From Rhodospirillaceae bacterium (GTDB lineage: Bacteria; Pseudomonadota; Alphaproteobacteria; Rhodospirillales; Rhodospirillaceae), in contig JAIBCD010000019.1 in the NCBI GenBank assembly GCA_019694335.1, positions 1-52,784 on the forward strand: a stretch of 52,784 bases of DNA, written 5' to 3'. Below, piece by piece: positions 1-10,749 of this stretch. The position numbers were made by a program, and so were the translations under genes. Each line of letters opens with the position of its first letter. The stretch's first letter is position 1. The notes under the pieces are model-generated. The model did not search any database. It worked only from the letters and a program-made list of their open reading frames with translations, and was not told where the DNA came from.

Positions 1-534
1 TGCTGGGGCCGCTTGTACTGGGGCCGGTTGGGCGACCGCCGGCGGCGCGGCGGCGGCGGGAGTAGGCGACACCGCCGGAGGTGCGGTAGCAGGCGCGGCC
101 GGTGGCGCAGCAACGGGTGCCGCAGCCTGCGGCGCGGCGGCGACCTGGGGTGCCGCGGCGGGCGACGTGGCCGCGGGAACCGCTTCGGCGGAAGGCGCGG
201 CGGCCACAGCGGCTTCGGTTGGAGCCGGCGCCTGAGATGCAGGTTCGGACGACGCCGCGGGCGCCGGCTTGGGCGCGGCCGGCGGCGTCAACGCGGCGAC
301 TTGTGGACGGGGTGGCTCAGGCGAGAGCAGCAGCACGCCGGCGATGATAGCCACCGCAAGAACCGCGGTGCCGGCAATGGCCGCCCAGCGCATATTGCCG
401 CCGCGGCCGCCCGAGGATTTGATCGCGCCGGAGCCGGCCAGGCGCCCGGCATCGAAGCCCGCGCCAGCGGTCTCGGTCTGACGTTGCTCGTTTTCTTTTT
501 CGGCTTTCTGCAGCGCCTTGAAGAGCACGCTCAT
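1..534 (-). CDS. Ala/Pro-rich single-pass membrane protein, 3' end cut by window edge
   Basis: The frame starts at ATG 534-532 and is open for 178 codons to the window edge, so the C-terminus is missing. The N-terminus (MSVLFKALQKAEKENEQ) resembles the short cytoplasmic leader of TPR-type pilus or secretion-assembly proteins (MshN/GspB-like); this is recalled, not searched. One hydrophobic segment lies at about residues 48-70, followed by more than 100 residues of Ala/Pro-rich low-complexity linker that would lie in the periplasm. A GGGG stretch upstream of the ATG is a weak ribosome site. Any folded domain, such as a TPR array, would lie beyond the edge. It is divergent from the dioxygenase gene to the right. 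Membrane topology is fairly clear; the function is an inference. Confidence 0.6.
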   Translation of the reverse strand, partial: MSVLFKALQKAEKENEQRQTETAGAGFDAGRLAGSGAIKSSGGRGGNMRWAAIAGTAVLAVAIIAGVLLLSPEPPRPQVAALTPPAAPKPAPAASSEPASQAPAPTEAAVAAAPSAEAVPAATSPAAAPQVAAAPQAAAPVAAPPAAPATAPPAVSPTPAAAAPPAVAQPAPVQAAPA

Positions 535-860
535 CTGTATCGCCCCGACGCCGGGCGCCGCGCGTCGCTCGCGACGGCGGTGCGGCGCATCCCCTAACAT
601 ATGGAAAATGACCAACCGTCTCGGCCGGCATCTCGCACGTTGCGCTAAACCTATTATATGAGACCGCAGGTAGCAAGCATCGCGCGCCCCCTTAAGTCAT
701 TGATCTGACACCATGTAAAGCCACTGTACAGTTGTTAAGCTGTACCTTTGCAATGCAAGAGATGTGCGCGCTTGGGAACAGTCGCCCGCGGCGCAACTTC
801 CGTGGCGCGCAAAATTTCTTTATCACTCGATTTTTCCAGCAACGATTTGGCGCCGCCTTC
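535..860. promoter_or_regulatory. Divergent intergenic region with a palindromic site
   Basis: This gap separates two divergent genes and is clearly more AT-rich than its neighbours. I see no convincing gene in it. At 726-745 GTACAG and CTGTAC form an inverted repeat around an 8-nt spacer; the left arm is itself part of the self-palindrome CTGTACAG (724-731). It could be an operator for the dioxygenase gene, but no regulator is nearby and no clear -35/-10 pair is visible. Confidence 0.3.
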
Positions 861-1766
861 ATGCTGCAATCCCGCGAACAGCCCACATTTTCACCGTTCG
901 GAGCGATCGATCTCTCCCGGCTGACCGATCGCGCCATGTGGGCGGCCTTTGCGCCCAGTCTGCATATCGAAGATCCGACCATACTGCCGCGCGCCGGGCT
1001 CGTGATCTTCAATGACGACCAGTCGCGGGGCGTTCAGGAACAGATCCGCAAAGAGGGCTACTTCCAGGCCACCAACGTCACGTGGGGGCTGGACCTCGGC
1101 CTAATGGTCGAAGCTGTGCACACCTTGTCCGCAGCTGGGCTACCGCCGGTGTTCGCCTTCCTGTTCGATGAATTCTGGGTGCCGTTCCGGAAACTGGCGC
1201 CGATCTACCAGGCGCTGCTCGGCAACTATGCCATGCTGCCGGACTTCTGGGTCTGGAACGTCGATCCCAAACGCGCAGAGTCCGGTTGGGCGCCTCACCG
1301 CGACAAAGGCCTAATTTCGCTGTTCCCGGATGGATCGCCCAAGTCCATCACCACGTGGATCCCCTTGACGACCGCGACCCCGCTGAACGGCTGCATGTAT
1401 ATCGTTCCGGCGCAGTACGATCGCACCTACGGCACCCCCCAGGAGAACACCCATACCTTCGACATGCAGAGTATCCGTGCTCTGCCCTGCAATCCCGGTG
1501 ACTTCTTCATCTGGAACCAGGCTGTCCTGCATTGGGGCGGCAGGACCGCGCCGCAAGGCCAGGAATCCCGCGTAAGCATGGCTGTGGAGTTCCAGCGCGG
1601 CGACCTCCCGTCGTTCCACGACCCGCTCATCAATCCGCATGTGACTTTGCCGTTCCCCGCGCGCCTCAAGCTGATCGGAATGCAGATCCTTCAATACCGG
1701 CACATGTACAAAATCTTGCCGGAGGTCGAGAAGATCGCGGTGGAACTGCAGCATTGGAAAATGTGA
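861..1766 (+). CDS. Phytanoyl-CoA dioxygenase (PhyH)-like Fe(II)/2-oxoglutarate oxygenase
   Basis: A probable non-haem Fe(II)/2-oxoglutarate-dependent oxygenase. Counting from ATG 861 (301 aa), the metal triad is visible: H146-x-D148 in GWAPHRDKG and the distal H224 in AVLHWGG, with a downstream Arg (ESRVSM) suited to binding 2-oxoglutarate. Length fits the PhyH family. The frame extends upstream to a TTG at 732 and an ATG at 753, none with a clear Shine-Dalgarno, so the start is uncertain. The substrate cannot be read from the sequence. The gene is followed 21 nt later by a small basic protein and then a TPR-methyltransferase, so the three may modify one substrate. The codon choice looks less GC-biased than in the core genes. 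Confidence 0.75.
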   Translation: MLQSREQPTFSPFGAIDLSRLTDRAMWAAFAPSLHIEDPTILPRAGLVIFNDDQSRGVQEQIRKEGYFQATNVTWGLDLGLMVEAVHTLSAAGLPPVFAFLFDEFWVPFRKLAPIYQALLGNYAMLPDFWVWNVDPKRAESGWAPHRDKGLISLFPDGSPKSITTWIPLTTATPLNGCMYIVPAQYDRTYGTPQENTHTFDMQSIRALPCNPGDFFIWNQAVLHWGGRTAPQGQESRVSMAVEFQRGDLPSFHDPLINPHVTLPFPARLKLIGMQILQYRHMYKILPEVEKIAVELQHWKM

Positions 1767-1787
1767 GCGCTCTTTGGAAGAGGTAGC

Positions 1788-2042
1788 ATGAACCGGCACA
1801 AACGCCGCGCCGCGGCCAAGCAGGCACAGTCCACGCCCGAACCGGGCGCGGCACTCCCGCAGGCCGTCGCGCCTGTGGAAACCCCTTTTGGCAAGCCGGG
1901 GCTGGTCCTTCGCATGTTCGCGAAAATCCTGTTGTCGGATTGGGTTTTGAAGCGTGTGCACCACCCTGACGTGCGCCGGGCGCTCGCGTCACTCGCAGCA
2001 CAAGCCGGCAGGCTTGAGTTGGCCCAGACCCTGCGCAGGTAG
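1788..2042 (+). CDS. Small basic hypothetical protein (84 aa)
   Basis: No recognised domain. The protein starts MNRHKRRAAAKQAQ, a strongly basic N-terminus; a similar MNR-x-x-RRAA opening is something I associate with the N-termini of some larger alphaproteobacterial TPR or sulfotransferase proteins (recalled, not verified). A Pro/Ala-rich linker (residues about 15-30) is followed by an amphipathic helical C-terminal half. The start is supported by GGAAGAGG about 5 nt before the ATG. It lies between the dioxygenase and the TPR-methyltransferase on the same strand. It may be a detached N-terminal module or adaptor of the downstream TPR protein. Confidence 0.6.
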   Translation: MNRHKRRAAAKQAQSTPEPGAALPQAVAPVETPFGKPGLVLRMFAKILLSDWVLKRVHHPDVRRALASLAAQAGRLELAQTLRR

Positions 2043-2110
2043 ACAGGCCGCAGGCACCGGCAGCCGGCAATCACGTCTCGAGCGCAAGCCCAGCAATTGA
2101 GTTTAGACAC

Positions 2111-3556
2111 ATGAGCGAAGCTCCAAACCCGCACCCTTCGGACTCCGGCACGATACTGGAGCGCCTCGACCGCGTGATCGCGGCGGATCCCACGAATGCC
2201 ATGTGGCACTGGCGGCGCGGCGTGACCCTGGCCGCAGCGGACGATTTTCCACACGCACGGGAGGCGCTCGAGAAGGCCATCTCCCTGCTGCCCAGCTACG
2301 CGGACGCCTGGGTCTCGCTGGGAGGAGTGCACGTAAAAATGGGTGACCGGAAATCCGCCAAGCGTGCTTTCCGGTCGGCGGCCGACATCGAACCCCTGAC
2401 CGAAGGGGCCATCGCGGGCTATCTGTCGAATGCTTGGCTGCCGGAGTTTGCCGTATGGGGCATCAAAACCGCCATACAGGGGTACTGGCGGAAGCTGCGC
2501 CGGCGCACGCAGTGCGCGGATGCGACGCAGACCGTGCAAGAAGCAATAAATTTCGGTGATCGCCGGCACTATGCCGCGGCAATAGACGTTTTGCGGCGCG
2601 GCCTTGCCCGCTGCCCCGGATATGTGCCTTTCGCCAAGTACCTGGGCGCATATCTGGTCATGCACGGCAACAGGCAGCAAAGCCGGCAACTCCTGGAAAA
2701 AATGGTCGCGTGGTGGCCGGAAGACCCCCAAACGCATCTTGCGCTTGGGGTATGTCTATCGGCTCTCGGAGATGTGCCCGCGGCGAGTGCCGTGCTGAAG
2801 CGAGCCCTGGCGCTCGACCCGGGCAACCACGACATTCAGGTTGCCCTTTCCGCCATCGGCGCGGCCCCCCCGCCCGCTCCGAACCTCATCGAAACACGCA
2901 ATGTTTTCGACAATTATGCGGAACACTTCGATAGCGATCTCGTGCGGGGGCTGGACTACCGGGTACCGGAAAAACTGGCGGCGATCTTCGCCGAGCGCGG
3001 CCGCGTCTGGGATCGCATGCTCGACCTCGGGTGCGGAACCGGTCTCACGGGCGTCAGCCTGCGCCCCTACACGCGGCATTTGACCGGCGTCGATCTATCG
3101 CGGGCGATGATCGATAAGGCCAAGGCGCGCGGCGTCTATGACATGATGTACCAGGGCGACTGCGTCGCCTTCCTCCAACAGATCGACGCCACCTACGATC
3201 TGATGGTGGCGACCGACGTTCTCGTATATTTCGGCGACCTAGCGAATCTGTTTCGTGCCGCCAGAGTGCGTCTCGTCCCTGGCGGTGTCTTCTGGTTTTC
3301 CGTCGAAGAATGGGGGGGAGAGGGTTATGTGCAGCAACTGACACGTCGATATCAGCACAGCCTGTCCTACATTCGCGCGACCGCGCACACTACCAACTTA
3401 CGGCCGGTTTTCGAACAGCAGATCGACATCCGGTTGGAGAACCGCAGGCCGGTTCGTGGGCTGCTGGTGGCGCTCGAAAGGACTGACGATTTCAGCGAAG
3501 ATAAGAGCTGGCAATTCCAGCCCGGCAGTACGCCCAGCGGTGCCGCATCGACTTGA
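2111..3556 (+). CDS. TPR-repeat protein fused to a class I SAM methyltransferase
   Basis: A two-part protein of 481 aa. Residues about 12-96 and 145-245 hold tetratricopeptide repeats (for example RALALDPGNHDIQ). After a Pro-rich hinge (253-258) comes a Rossmann methyltransferase with motif I MLDLGCGTGLTG at 303-314, an acidic strand-2 residue in LTGVDLS (325-330) and a motif II/III region near 362-375. The TPR part probably recruits the substrate; the acceptor is unknown. The leading stretch NVFDNYAEHFDSDL (264-277) is typical of TPR-linked methyltransferases. It is the last gene of the dioxygenase/small-protein cassette and lies about 200 nt from the tRNA-Arg 3' end. Codon use is less GC-rich than in polA or ahcY, hinting at transfer. 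Confidence 0.8.
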   Translation: MSEAPNPHPSDSGTILERLDRVIAADPTNAMWHWRRGVTLAAADDFPHAREALEKAISLLPSYADAWVSLGGVHVKMGDRKSAKRAFRSAADIEPLTEGAIAGYLSNAWLPEFAVWGIKTAIQGYWRKLRRRTQCADATQTVQEAINFGDRRHYAAAIDVLRRGLARCPGYVPFAKYLGAYLVMHGNRQQSRQLLEKMVAWWPEDPQTHLALGVCLSALGDVPAASAVLKRALALDPGNHDIQVALSAIGAAPPPAPNLIETRNVFDNYAEHFDSDLVRGLDYRVPEKLAAIFAERGRVWDRMLDLGCGTGLTGVSLRPYTRHLTGVDLSRAMIDKAKARGVYDMMYQGDCVAFLQQIDATYDLMVATDVLVYFGDLANLFRAARVRLVPGGVFWFSVEEWGGEGYVQQLTRRYQHSLSYIRATAHTTNLRPVFEQQIDIRLENRRPVRGLLVALERTDDFSEDKSWQFQPGSTPSGAAST

Positions 3557-3753
3557 CACGCACGACTGAGCACACTTCTCAAAACGAGATCAGAAATTCG
3601 TGGTGCGGAGACAGCAATTGGCTCCTGAGACCGCGCGTTCCCCAACGCGTGTGGCGCATTTAGAAAAGCTGGTCTCCGTAAGGGAGAGATTCGAACCCGT
3701 GCCTTAAAGGCGCAGAAAACAGAATCACAGGTTCGTGGCGCCGGGGAAAGTAA
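3557..3753. other. Intergenic stretch with a tRNA-like T-arm fragment
   Basis: No gene is visible. At 3671-3706 the minus strand reads like the 3' part of a tRNA: GGTTCGAAT, then a stretch running into GGAGACCA. The T-stem does not pair properly and no D-arm or anticodon arm follows, so this is at most a decayed tRNA fragment. The plus strand also holds a small hairpin, TCTCC-GTAAG-GGAGA, at about 3673-3687. It lies next to the 3' end of tRNA-Arg, where integrating elements often leave scars; that reading is an inference. Confidence 0.3.
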
Positions 3754-3830
3754 TGGCGCGCCCGAAGGGATTCGAACCCCTGACCTTCGCCTCCGGAGGG
3801 CGACGCTCTATCCAGCTGAGCTACGGGCGC
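3754..3830 (-). tRNA. tRNA-Arg (anticodon CCG)
   Basis: The minus strand folds as a complete cloverleaf of 77 nt including an encoded CCA (3754-3756). The acceptor arm GCGCCCG pairs with CGGGCGC; the D-arm is GCTC...GAGC; the anticodon arm TCGCC-CTCCGGA-GGCGA gives anticodon CCG (reading CGG); the T-arm is AGGGG-TTCGAAT-CCCTT; the discriminator base is G. Its 3' end faces the less GC-rich cassette to the left, which is the usual geometry for a tRNA-associated island. Confidence 0.95.
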
Positions 3831-3886
3831 TAAGCCGGGCGGAATTTAGAGCATCGCTCGCCCGGGCGCAAATACCCGCGAAACCC

Positions 3887-4936
3887 CTAGAATCCGCCGG
3901 AAACAACGCGCGCGCCGCCGGCGGTCCGCACGCCGGGACCACCGCGGTCCAGGCCTGACGGCAGCGGCGCTTTCGGGTCGGCGATGAAGGCGGCCACGTC
4001 GCCCAGCACGGTCGCGGCGTCGCGGTCGCGCATGATCATGTGCCAGCCGTCGGGATAGATCGCGGTGCGCGCGGCCTTGTTGGCGCCGGTCATGGCGGCC
4101 ATGGCGCGCAAGGACGGCGCCTCGGGGATAATTTCGTCTTTCTTGCCGTAGAGATACAGCACCGGAACCCGGATCTCGCCGGAGACCGCGAGCGCCTCGT
4201 CCATCAGGTCCGAAAGGCCCGACACCGCATCGACGCGGGTTTCCTTGATGAACAAGGGGTCGCGGCCGTTGTCGCGCAGCATCTCGATATTGTCGCTGGC
4301 CATGCGGCCCAGGCTTTTGCCGGTGGGTTTGTACCTGGGCAGCAGATGCGAACCCACCCACAAGGCGACGCGGTAGAACACGGGCATGGTCTGCTTGCCC
4401 CACACCGCGGGCGCGGCCAGCACCGCGCCGGCCACCGGCAGGTTCTTCCCGGTGGCGAGCGCGGCCATCACCACGGCGCCGCCCATGCTTTCGCCCATCA
4501 CATAGAGCGGCAGGTCGGGATAGGCGCCCTTGAGGGCCTTGGTCATGGCGGTGAAGTCGCCCACCAGCGCGTCACGCCCCGGCCACAGGCCGCGGTTGGC
4601 GGTGGCGCCGAAGCCGCGCTGGTCGTAAGCGAACACGGCGATGCCTTGCGACGCCAGATACGGCCCGACGCCCGGCGCACCCGGCACCTTGTCGAACGCC
4701 TTGCTGTAGTCGTTGAAACCATGCAGCGCGAGCACCACGGCCTTGGGCTGGCCGTCGGGCAGCCACTGGCGCACCGGCAGCGAAAGGCCGTCGGAGGTAA
4801 TGAAAGCCTTGCCGGTGAGTTGCGGCACATGCGCGCCAGGGCCCGGGGGCGCCACGGTCGGCGCACAGGCCGCGATCAGGAGCGATGCCGCGAGCGCCGC
4901 GGCGGCGCGAATCATCCGGATCCTAAATGTCTTCAT
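3887..4936 (-). CDS. Alpha/beta-hydrolase lipoprotein (monoacylglycerol lipase/lysophospholipase-like)
   Basis: A serine hydrolase of the Hydrolase_4 type (lysophospholipase L2/monoglyceride lipase group). From ATG 4936 (349 aa) a signal sequence ends in the lipobox LIAAC with C24, so a membrane-anchored lipoprotein is predicted. The oxyanion motif LHGFND lies at 71-76, the nucleophile elbow GESMG places S150, and D267 (GKKDEI) and H299 (DGWHM) complete the triad. The cap domain lies at about 175-250. An ATG 15 codons upstream (4981) is possible but would lengthen the signal n-region. It follows the ABC ATPase on the same strand by about 120 nt. The substrate, probably a lipid ester, is inferred from family only. 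Confidence 0.85.
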   Translation of the reverse strand: MKTFRIRMIRAAAALAASLLIAACAPTVAPPGPGAHVPQLTGKAFITSDGLSLPVRQWLPDGQPKAVVLALHGFNDYSKAFDKVPGAPGVGPYLASQGIAVFAYDQRGFGATANRGLWPGRDALVGDFTAMTKALKGAYPDLPLYVMGESMGGAVVMAALATGKNLPVAGAVLAAPAVWGKQTMPVFYRVALWVGSHLLPRYKPTGKSLGRMASDNIEMLRDNGRDPLFIKETRVDAVSGLSDLMDEALAVSGEIRVPVLYLYGKKDEIIPEAPSLRAMAAMTGANKAARTAIYPDGWHMIMRDRDAATVLGDVAAFIADPKAPLPSGLDRGGPGVRTAGGARVVSGGF

Positions 4937-5059
4937 CTCCAGCCCGCATCCAAGCAATCGACACCGAGCAAGATACGCCACCGTGCCCGAGGCGTGGCCC
5001 GCCTAAAATACCGGTGTTCCCGGATAAAGGCCTGGCCCGGAGACGGGCTTGGCGCGTCC

Positions 5060-6049
5060 TCAGCGTTGCGCCTGGCTCTGGCCCGCATTGTTTTGATCGG
5101 GCGGCATCTGCGTCAACTGAAGGAAAATATCCTCCAGGTCCACCTCCTCGGTGCGGATGTCGGCGATCGGCAACGCGCAGCCACGCGCGGCATCGAGTAT
5201 ATCGCGCATGGCGTGGGAACTGGGACGGTAATTAATCAATATCTCGTTAGGCGACGGCTGGCTGGGATTGAAGCGCTGCAGGGCTTCGGGAATGGCCGGA
5301 AGCGCTTCGGTCAGGATCAGCGTCACCGACTTGTTGTCGAGGCGGCGCAGCAGCGCGTGCTTGGTGTCGCAGGCCACCAACCGTCCGTGGTTGATGATGG
5401 CGATGCGGTCGCACAACTCCTCGGCTTCCTCGAGATAGTGGGTGGTGAGCAGGATCGTGGTCCCACGCGCGTTGAGCGATTTCAGGTAGCGCCACAACTG
5501 TTGGCGCAATTCCACGTCGACGCCGGCGGTGGGCTCGTCGAGCACGATCACCGGCGGCGTATGGACGATGGCTTTCCCAACCAGCAGCCGTCGGCGCATG
5601 CCGCCCGACAACGTGCGGGCGTAGGCGTCGGCCTTATCCTTCAGCCCGACGACCTCGAGGATCTCGTCGGTGCGCCGCTCGGCCTTGGGCACGCCGTAGA
5701 GGCCGGCCTGCACGTCCAGCACCTCGCGCGGCGTGAAGAACGGATCGAGGTTGAGTTCCTGCGGCACCACGCCGATGGCGAGGCGCGCGGCGCGCTCCTC
5801 GGTGTCGATGTCGCGGCCCCAGATCCGCACCTGGCCGGAGGTTTTTTTGACCAGCCCGGCCATGATGTTGATCATGGTCGACTTGCCGGCGCCGTTCGGC
5901 CCGAGAAGGGCGAAGAACGAGCCGCGCGGCACGCCCAGGGAAAAATCCGTCAGCGCCTGCTTCGGCGCGCGCTTGCCGCCGCGATAGAGCTTGTTCAGGT
6001 CGCGGATTTCGACGGCCAGATCGGGCAGCGGAGCGGATGCCTGTGTCAT
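5060..6049 (-). CDS. ABC-2-type exporter ATP-binding protein
   Basis: A complete ABC ATPase: Walker A GPNGAGKST (50-58), Q-loop Q97, signature LSGGM (147-151), Walker B VIVLDE (167-172). The C-terminal 90 residues (about 240-329) resemble the extension of ABC-2 exporters of the YadG/CcmA/DrrA type rather than an importer subunit. Such ATPases normally pair with a six-helix permease, often encoded next door; none is present in this window. The start at ATG 6049 is clear. The lipoprotein hydrolase lies downstream on the same strand. The cargo cannot be deduced. Confidence 0.85.
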   Translation of the reverse strand: MTQASAPLPDLAVEIRDLNKLYRGGKRAPKQALTDFSLGVPRGSFFALLGPNGAGKSTMINIMAGLVKKTSGQVRIWGRDIDTEERAARLAIGVVPQELNLDPFFTPREVLDVQAGLYGVPKAERRTDEILEVVGLKDKADAYARTLSGGMRRRLLVGKAIVHTPPVIVLDEPTAGVDVELRQQLWRYLKSLNARGTTILLTTHYLEEAEELCDRIAIINHGRLVACDTKHALLRRLDNKSVTLILTEALPAIPEALQRFNPSQPSPNEILINYRPSSHAMRDILDAARGCALPIADIRTEEVDLEDIFLQLTQMPPDQNNAGQSQAQR

Positions 6050-6188
6050 GCCAAAGGGCTAACACCCGCCCGGAATCCCCGTCAATGCGCGAGAATGCCG
6101 TGGCACACCTTGCAATTTTGCCTGGAAATTTACGCGGTCCGGCCGCATAAACAGGGCCTCGCAGACGTTACCGAACGGACCGCCGCCC

Positions 6189-6377
6189 ATGGCCGAAGCT
6201 CTGGAAACCATCAAAGTGGACACCATCACCGTCGCTTGCGACGGCGGCGGCGGCGCGCTCGGCCATCCCCGCGTTTTCCTGCATATCGAGCCGCAGGTCG
6301 GCGACATCGAGTGCCCGTATTGCAGCCGCCACTACGTGCTGGATAAGGACGCCGCCAAGGCCTACCACGGCCACTAA
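6189..6377 (+). CDS. zf-CHCC zinc-finger protein (NDUFS6-like)
   Basis: A 62-aa protein with the C-x8-H-x15-C-x2-C zinc ligands C17, H26, C42 and C45 (VACDGGGGALGHP...IECPYC). This is the zf-CHCC family, which includes the mitochondrial complex I accessory subunit NDUFS6; bacterial members are short and poorly characterised. Length matches the family. It is divergent from the ABC ATPase gene, with about 140 nt for a shared promoter region, and is followed at once by a strong hairpin terminator before polA. Confidence 0.85.
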   Translation: MAEALETIKVDTITVACDGGGGALGHPRVFLHIEPQVGDIECPYCSRHYVLDKDAAKAYHGH

Positions 6378-6414
6378 ATCCGCCGCGCCCGGGTTCTCAA
6401 GACCCGGCGGATTT
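6376..6414 (+). terminator. Hairpin terminator after zf-CHCC gene
   Basis: Outer arms AAATCCGCC (6376-6384) and GGCGGATTT (6406-6414) are perfectly complementary, and an inner GGGTT/GACCC stem caps the hairpin. The left arm starts inside the stop codon. The T-tract is short (ATTT), so termination may be partial. The structure is symmetric and could also block antisense transcription. Confidence 0.6.
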
Positions 6415-6479
6415 GCGAGAGTCCTGGCAGCGCAGCTTCTTGTACATCGCGCCTTCCGCGCGGGGCCATACCGGGACTC

Positions 6480-9248
<2,769 letters not shown>

Positions 9249-9267
9249 CGCTGATATATTCGGCGGC

Positions 9268-10749
9268 ATGCGCCGCGTTCTCGCCGCCCTGATTTTCGCA
9301 ACGCTCCCCGCCCCCCTCTCGGCGGCGGATGGCGGCGCGCTCGCCTGTTTCGCGGCCGGACAAAAGCCGGCCGCGGTCATCGGCGCCTGCACCGCCGCCT
9401 TGGGCAGCGGGCTGAACGCCGAAACCCGCGTGCTTGCGCTGCTCGCCCGCGCCGATGCTTACGTCGCCGCCACGGACCTCGCCGCTGCGCGGCGCGACTT
9501 CGACGCGGTCCTGCGGCTCGCGCCCAACCACACCGCCGCGCTCATGGGCCGCGCGCGGATCAACGAGGCCGAAGGCAAGGCGCAGGCCGCAGAAACCGAC
9601 CTCTCGGCGGTCATCGCCGCCGAACCCGCCCCCGAGGTTCAGGCGGACGCCTACACCCGGCGCGGCGCCTTGCGCCTCGCACGCGGCGCGGCCGACGACG
9701 CCGCCACCGACCTGGAGCAGGCCGGACGCCTGCTGCCGCGCGACGTGGAGATCCGCCGCGCCTTGGCGAAGGCGCGCATCAAGGGTGGCCAGATCAAATC
9801 CGCCATCCTGGTGCTCAACGGCGCGCTGGGCTTGGCACCCGCCGATATCGACCTTTTGCGCATGCGCGGCCTCGCTTACGCCCAGGCGCGGCAATTCGGA
9901 CCGGCCATCAACGATTTCAGCGCGGTCCTGGCGGCGCAGCCGGAGGACCAGCCGTCGCTGGAAGGGCGCGGCGTCGCGGCGCTGCAGAACGGCATCTACG
10001 GCCGCGCGCTCGCCGACTTCACGCGTCTCGCCGACCTGCGCCCCAATGACCCGCATGTGGTGTTCCTGCGCGCCAACGCCCAGCTGCAAAGCGGCCACCT
10101 CAAGGAATCGGTCGACGACTACACGCTGGCGCTGAAGGCCCTGCCCGGCGACGAGGAATCCCTGTTCGGCCGCGCCACGGCGCGCATGTTCCAGGCCGAC
10201 TACGCGGCCGCCGAAGCCGACCTGGGCGCGATCCTCGCCAAGGCGCCCGCCGCCGCGCAGGCCATCGCGCGGCGCGGCCATGTGCGGTTCCTGCGCCAGG
10301 CCTATAAGGACGCCGCCGCCGATTTCGCCCAGGCGCTGACCTTGCCCGACGCGCCCGCCGATCTTTTGCTGTGGCAATTCGTGGCGGCATCGCGCGGCGG
10401 CGACACGGGCGCGGCCAAAACCCTGGCCGCCGGAATACAGAAGACGCCCGCCGATTCCTGGCCCGCCACCGTCGCCCGGTATTTCCTGGGACAAATCTCC
10501 GGTGACGACCTGATCAAGGCCGCGCGTAATTCCCAGGGCCGCCTGTGCGAGGCCTATTTCCACCTCGGCCAGGCCGCGCTGATCCAGCACGACTCCGCCG
10601 AAGCCGCCAAGCTGTTCACCGCCGCCCGCTCCACCGGCATGAGCCGCTATGTGGAATACGCCGCCGCCCTGGCCGAGCTTGCGCGCCAGGAGGGTGTGCA
10701 GGAAAAGTGGCCACCGGTTTTCCGTCCGGACAACCGACCAAAACCATAA
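9268..10749 (+). CDS. Periplasmic TPR-repeat protein
   Basis: A secreted TPR protein of 493 aa. ATG 9268 gives a Sec signal peptide (MRRVLAALIFATLPAPLSA, cleavage near residue 19); an in-frame start at 9211 would bury it, so 9268 is preferred. The rest is a nearly continuous series of about ten TPR-like helix pairs (for example AAAETDL, ALADFTRLADLRPNDP, ALKALPGDEESLFGRA). No enzyme domain is visible, so a scaffold role in the envelope is the safest reading. The last 18 or so residues (VQEKWPPVFRPDNRPKP) are encoded by a copy of the dispersed hairpin repeat, so the natural C-terminus appears to have been extended. It lies only 19 nt after polA and may be co-transcribed with it. Confidence 0.75.
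   Translation: MRRVLAALIFATLPAPLSAADGGALACFAAGQKPAAVIGACTAALGSGLNAETRVLALLARADAYVAATDLAAARRDFDAVLRLAPNHTAALMGRARINEAEGKAQAAETDLSAVIAAEPAPEVQADAYTRRGALRLARGAADDAATDLEQAGRLLPRDVEIRRALAKARIKGGQIKSAILVLNGALGLAPADIDLLRMRGLAYAQARQFGPAINDFSAVLAAQPEDQPSLEGRGVAALQNGIYGRALADFTRLADLRPNDPHVVFLRANAQLQSGHLKESVDDYTLALKALPGDEESLFGRATARMFQADYAAAEADLGAILAKAPAAAQAIARRGHVRFLRQAYKDAAADFAQALTLPDAPADLLLWQFVAASRGGDTGAAKTLAAGIQKTPADSWPATVARYFLGQISGDDLIKAARNSQGRLCEAYFHLGQAALIQHDSAEAAKLFTAARSTGMSRYVEYAAALAELARQEGVQEKWPPVFRPDNRPKP
10694..10745 (+). repeat. Dispersed hairpin repeat, copy A (translated)
   Basis: A member of the family with core AGGAAA-N2-TGG-N2-ACCGGTTTTCCG. It lies inside the last codons of the TPR gene and is read in frame. 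The outer arms have decayed (GTGTGC against GGACAA), while the inner GGAAAA/GGTTTTCC pairing remains. Compare the copies at 22507, 44453 and 48309. Confidence 0.7.

Noticed and set aside
13-597. 194-codon plus-strand Arg/Gly-rich frame at the left edge
   Set aside because: It is the antisense shadow of the Ala/Pro-rich membrane protein, whose minus-strand frame has a sensible start and membrane helix.
4040-6346. 768-codon plus-strand open frame
   Set aside because: Antisense to the hydrolase and ABC ATPase genes, both with complete motifs; composition is rich in His/Gly/Arg as expected for a shadow.
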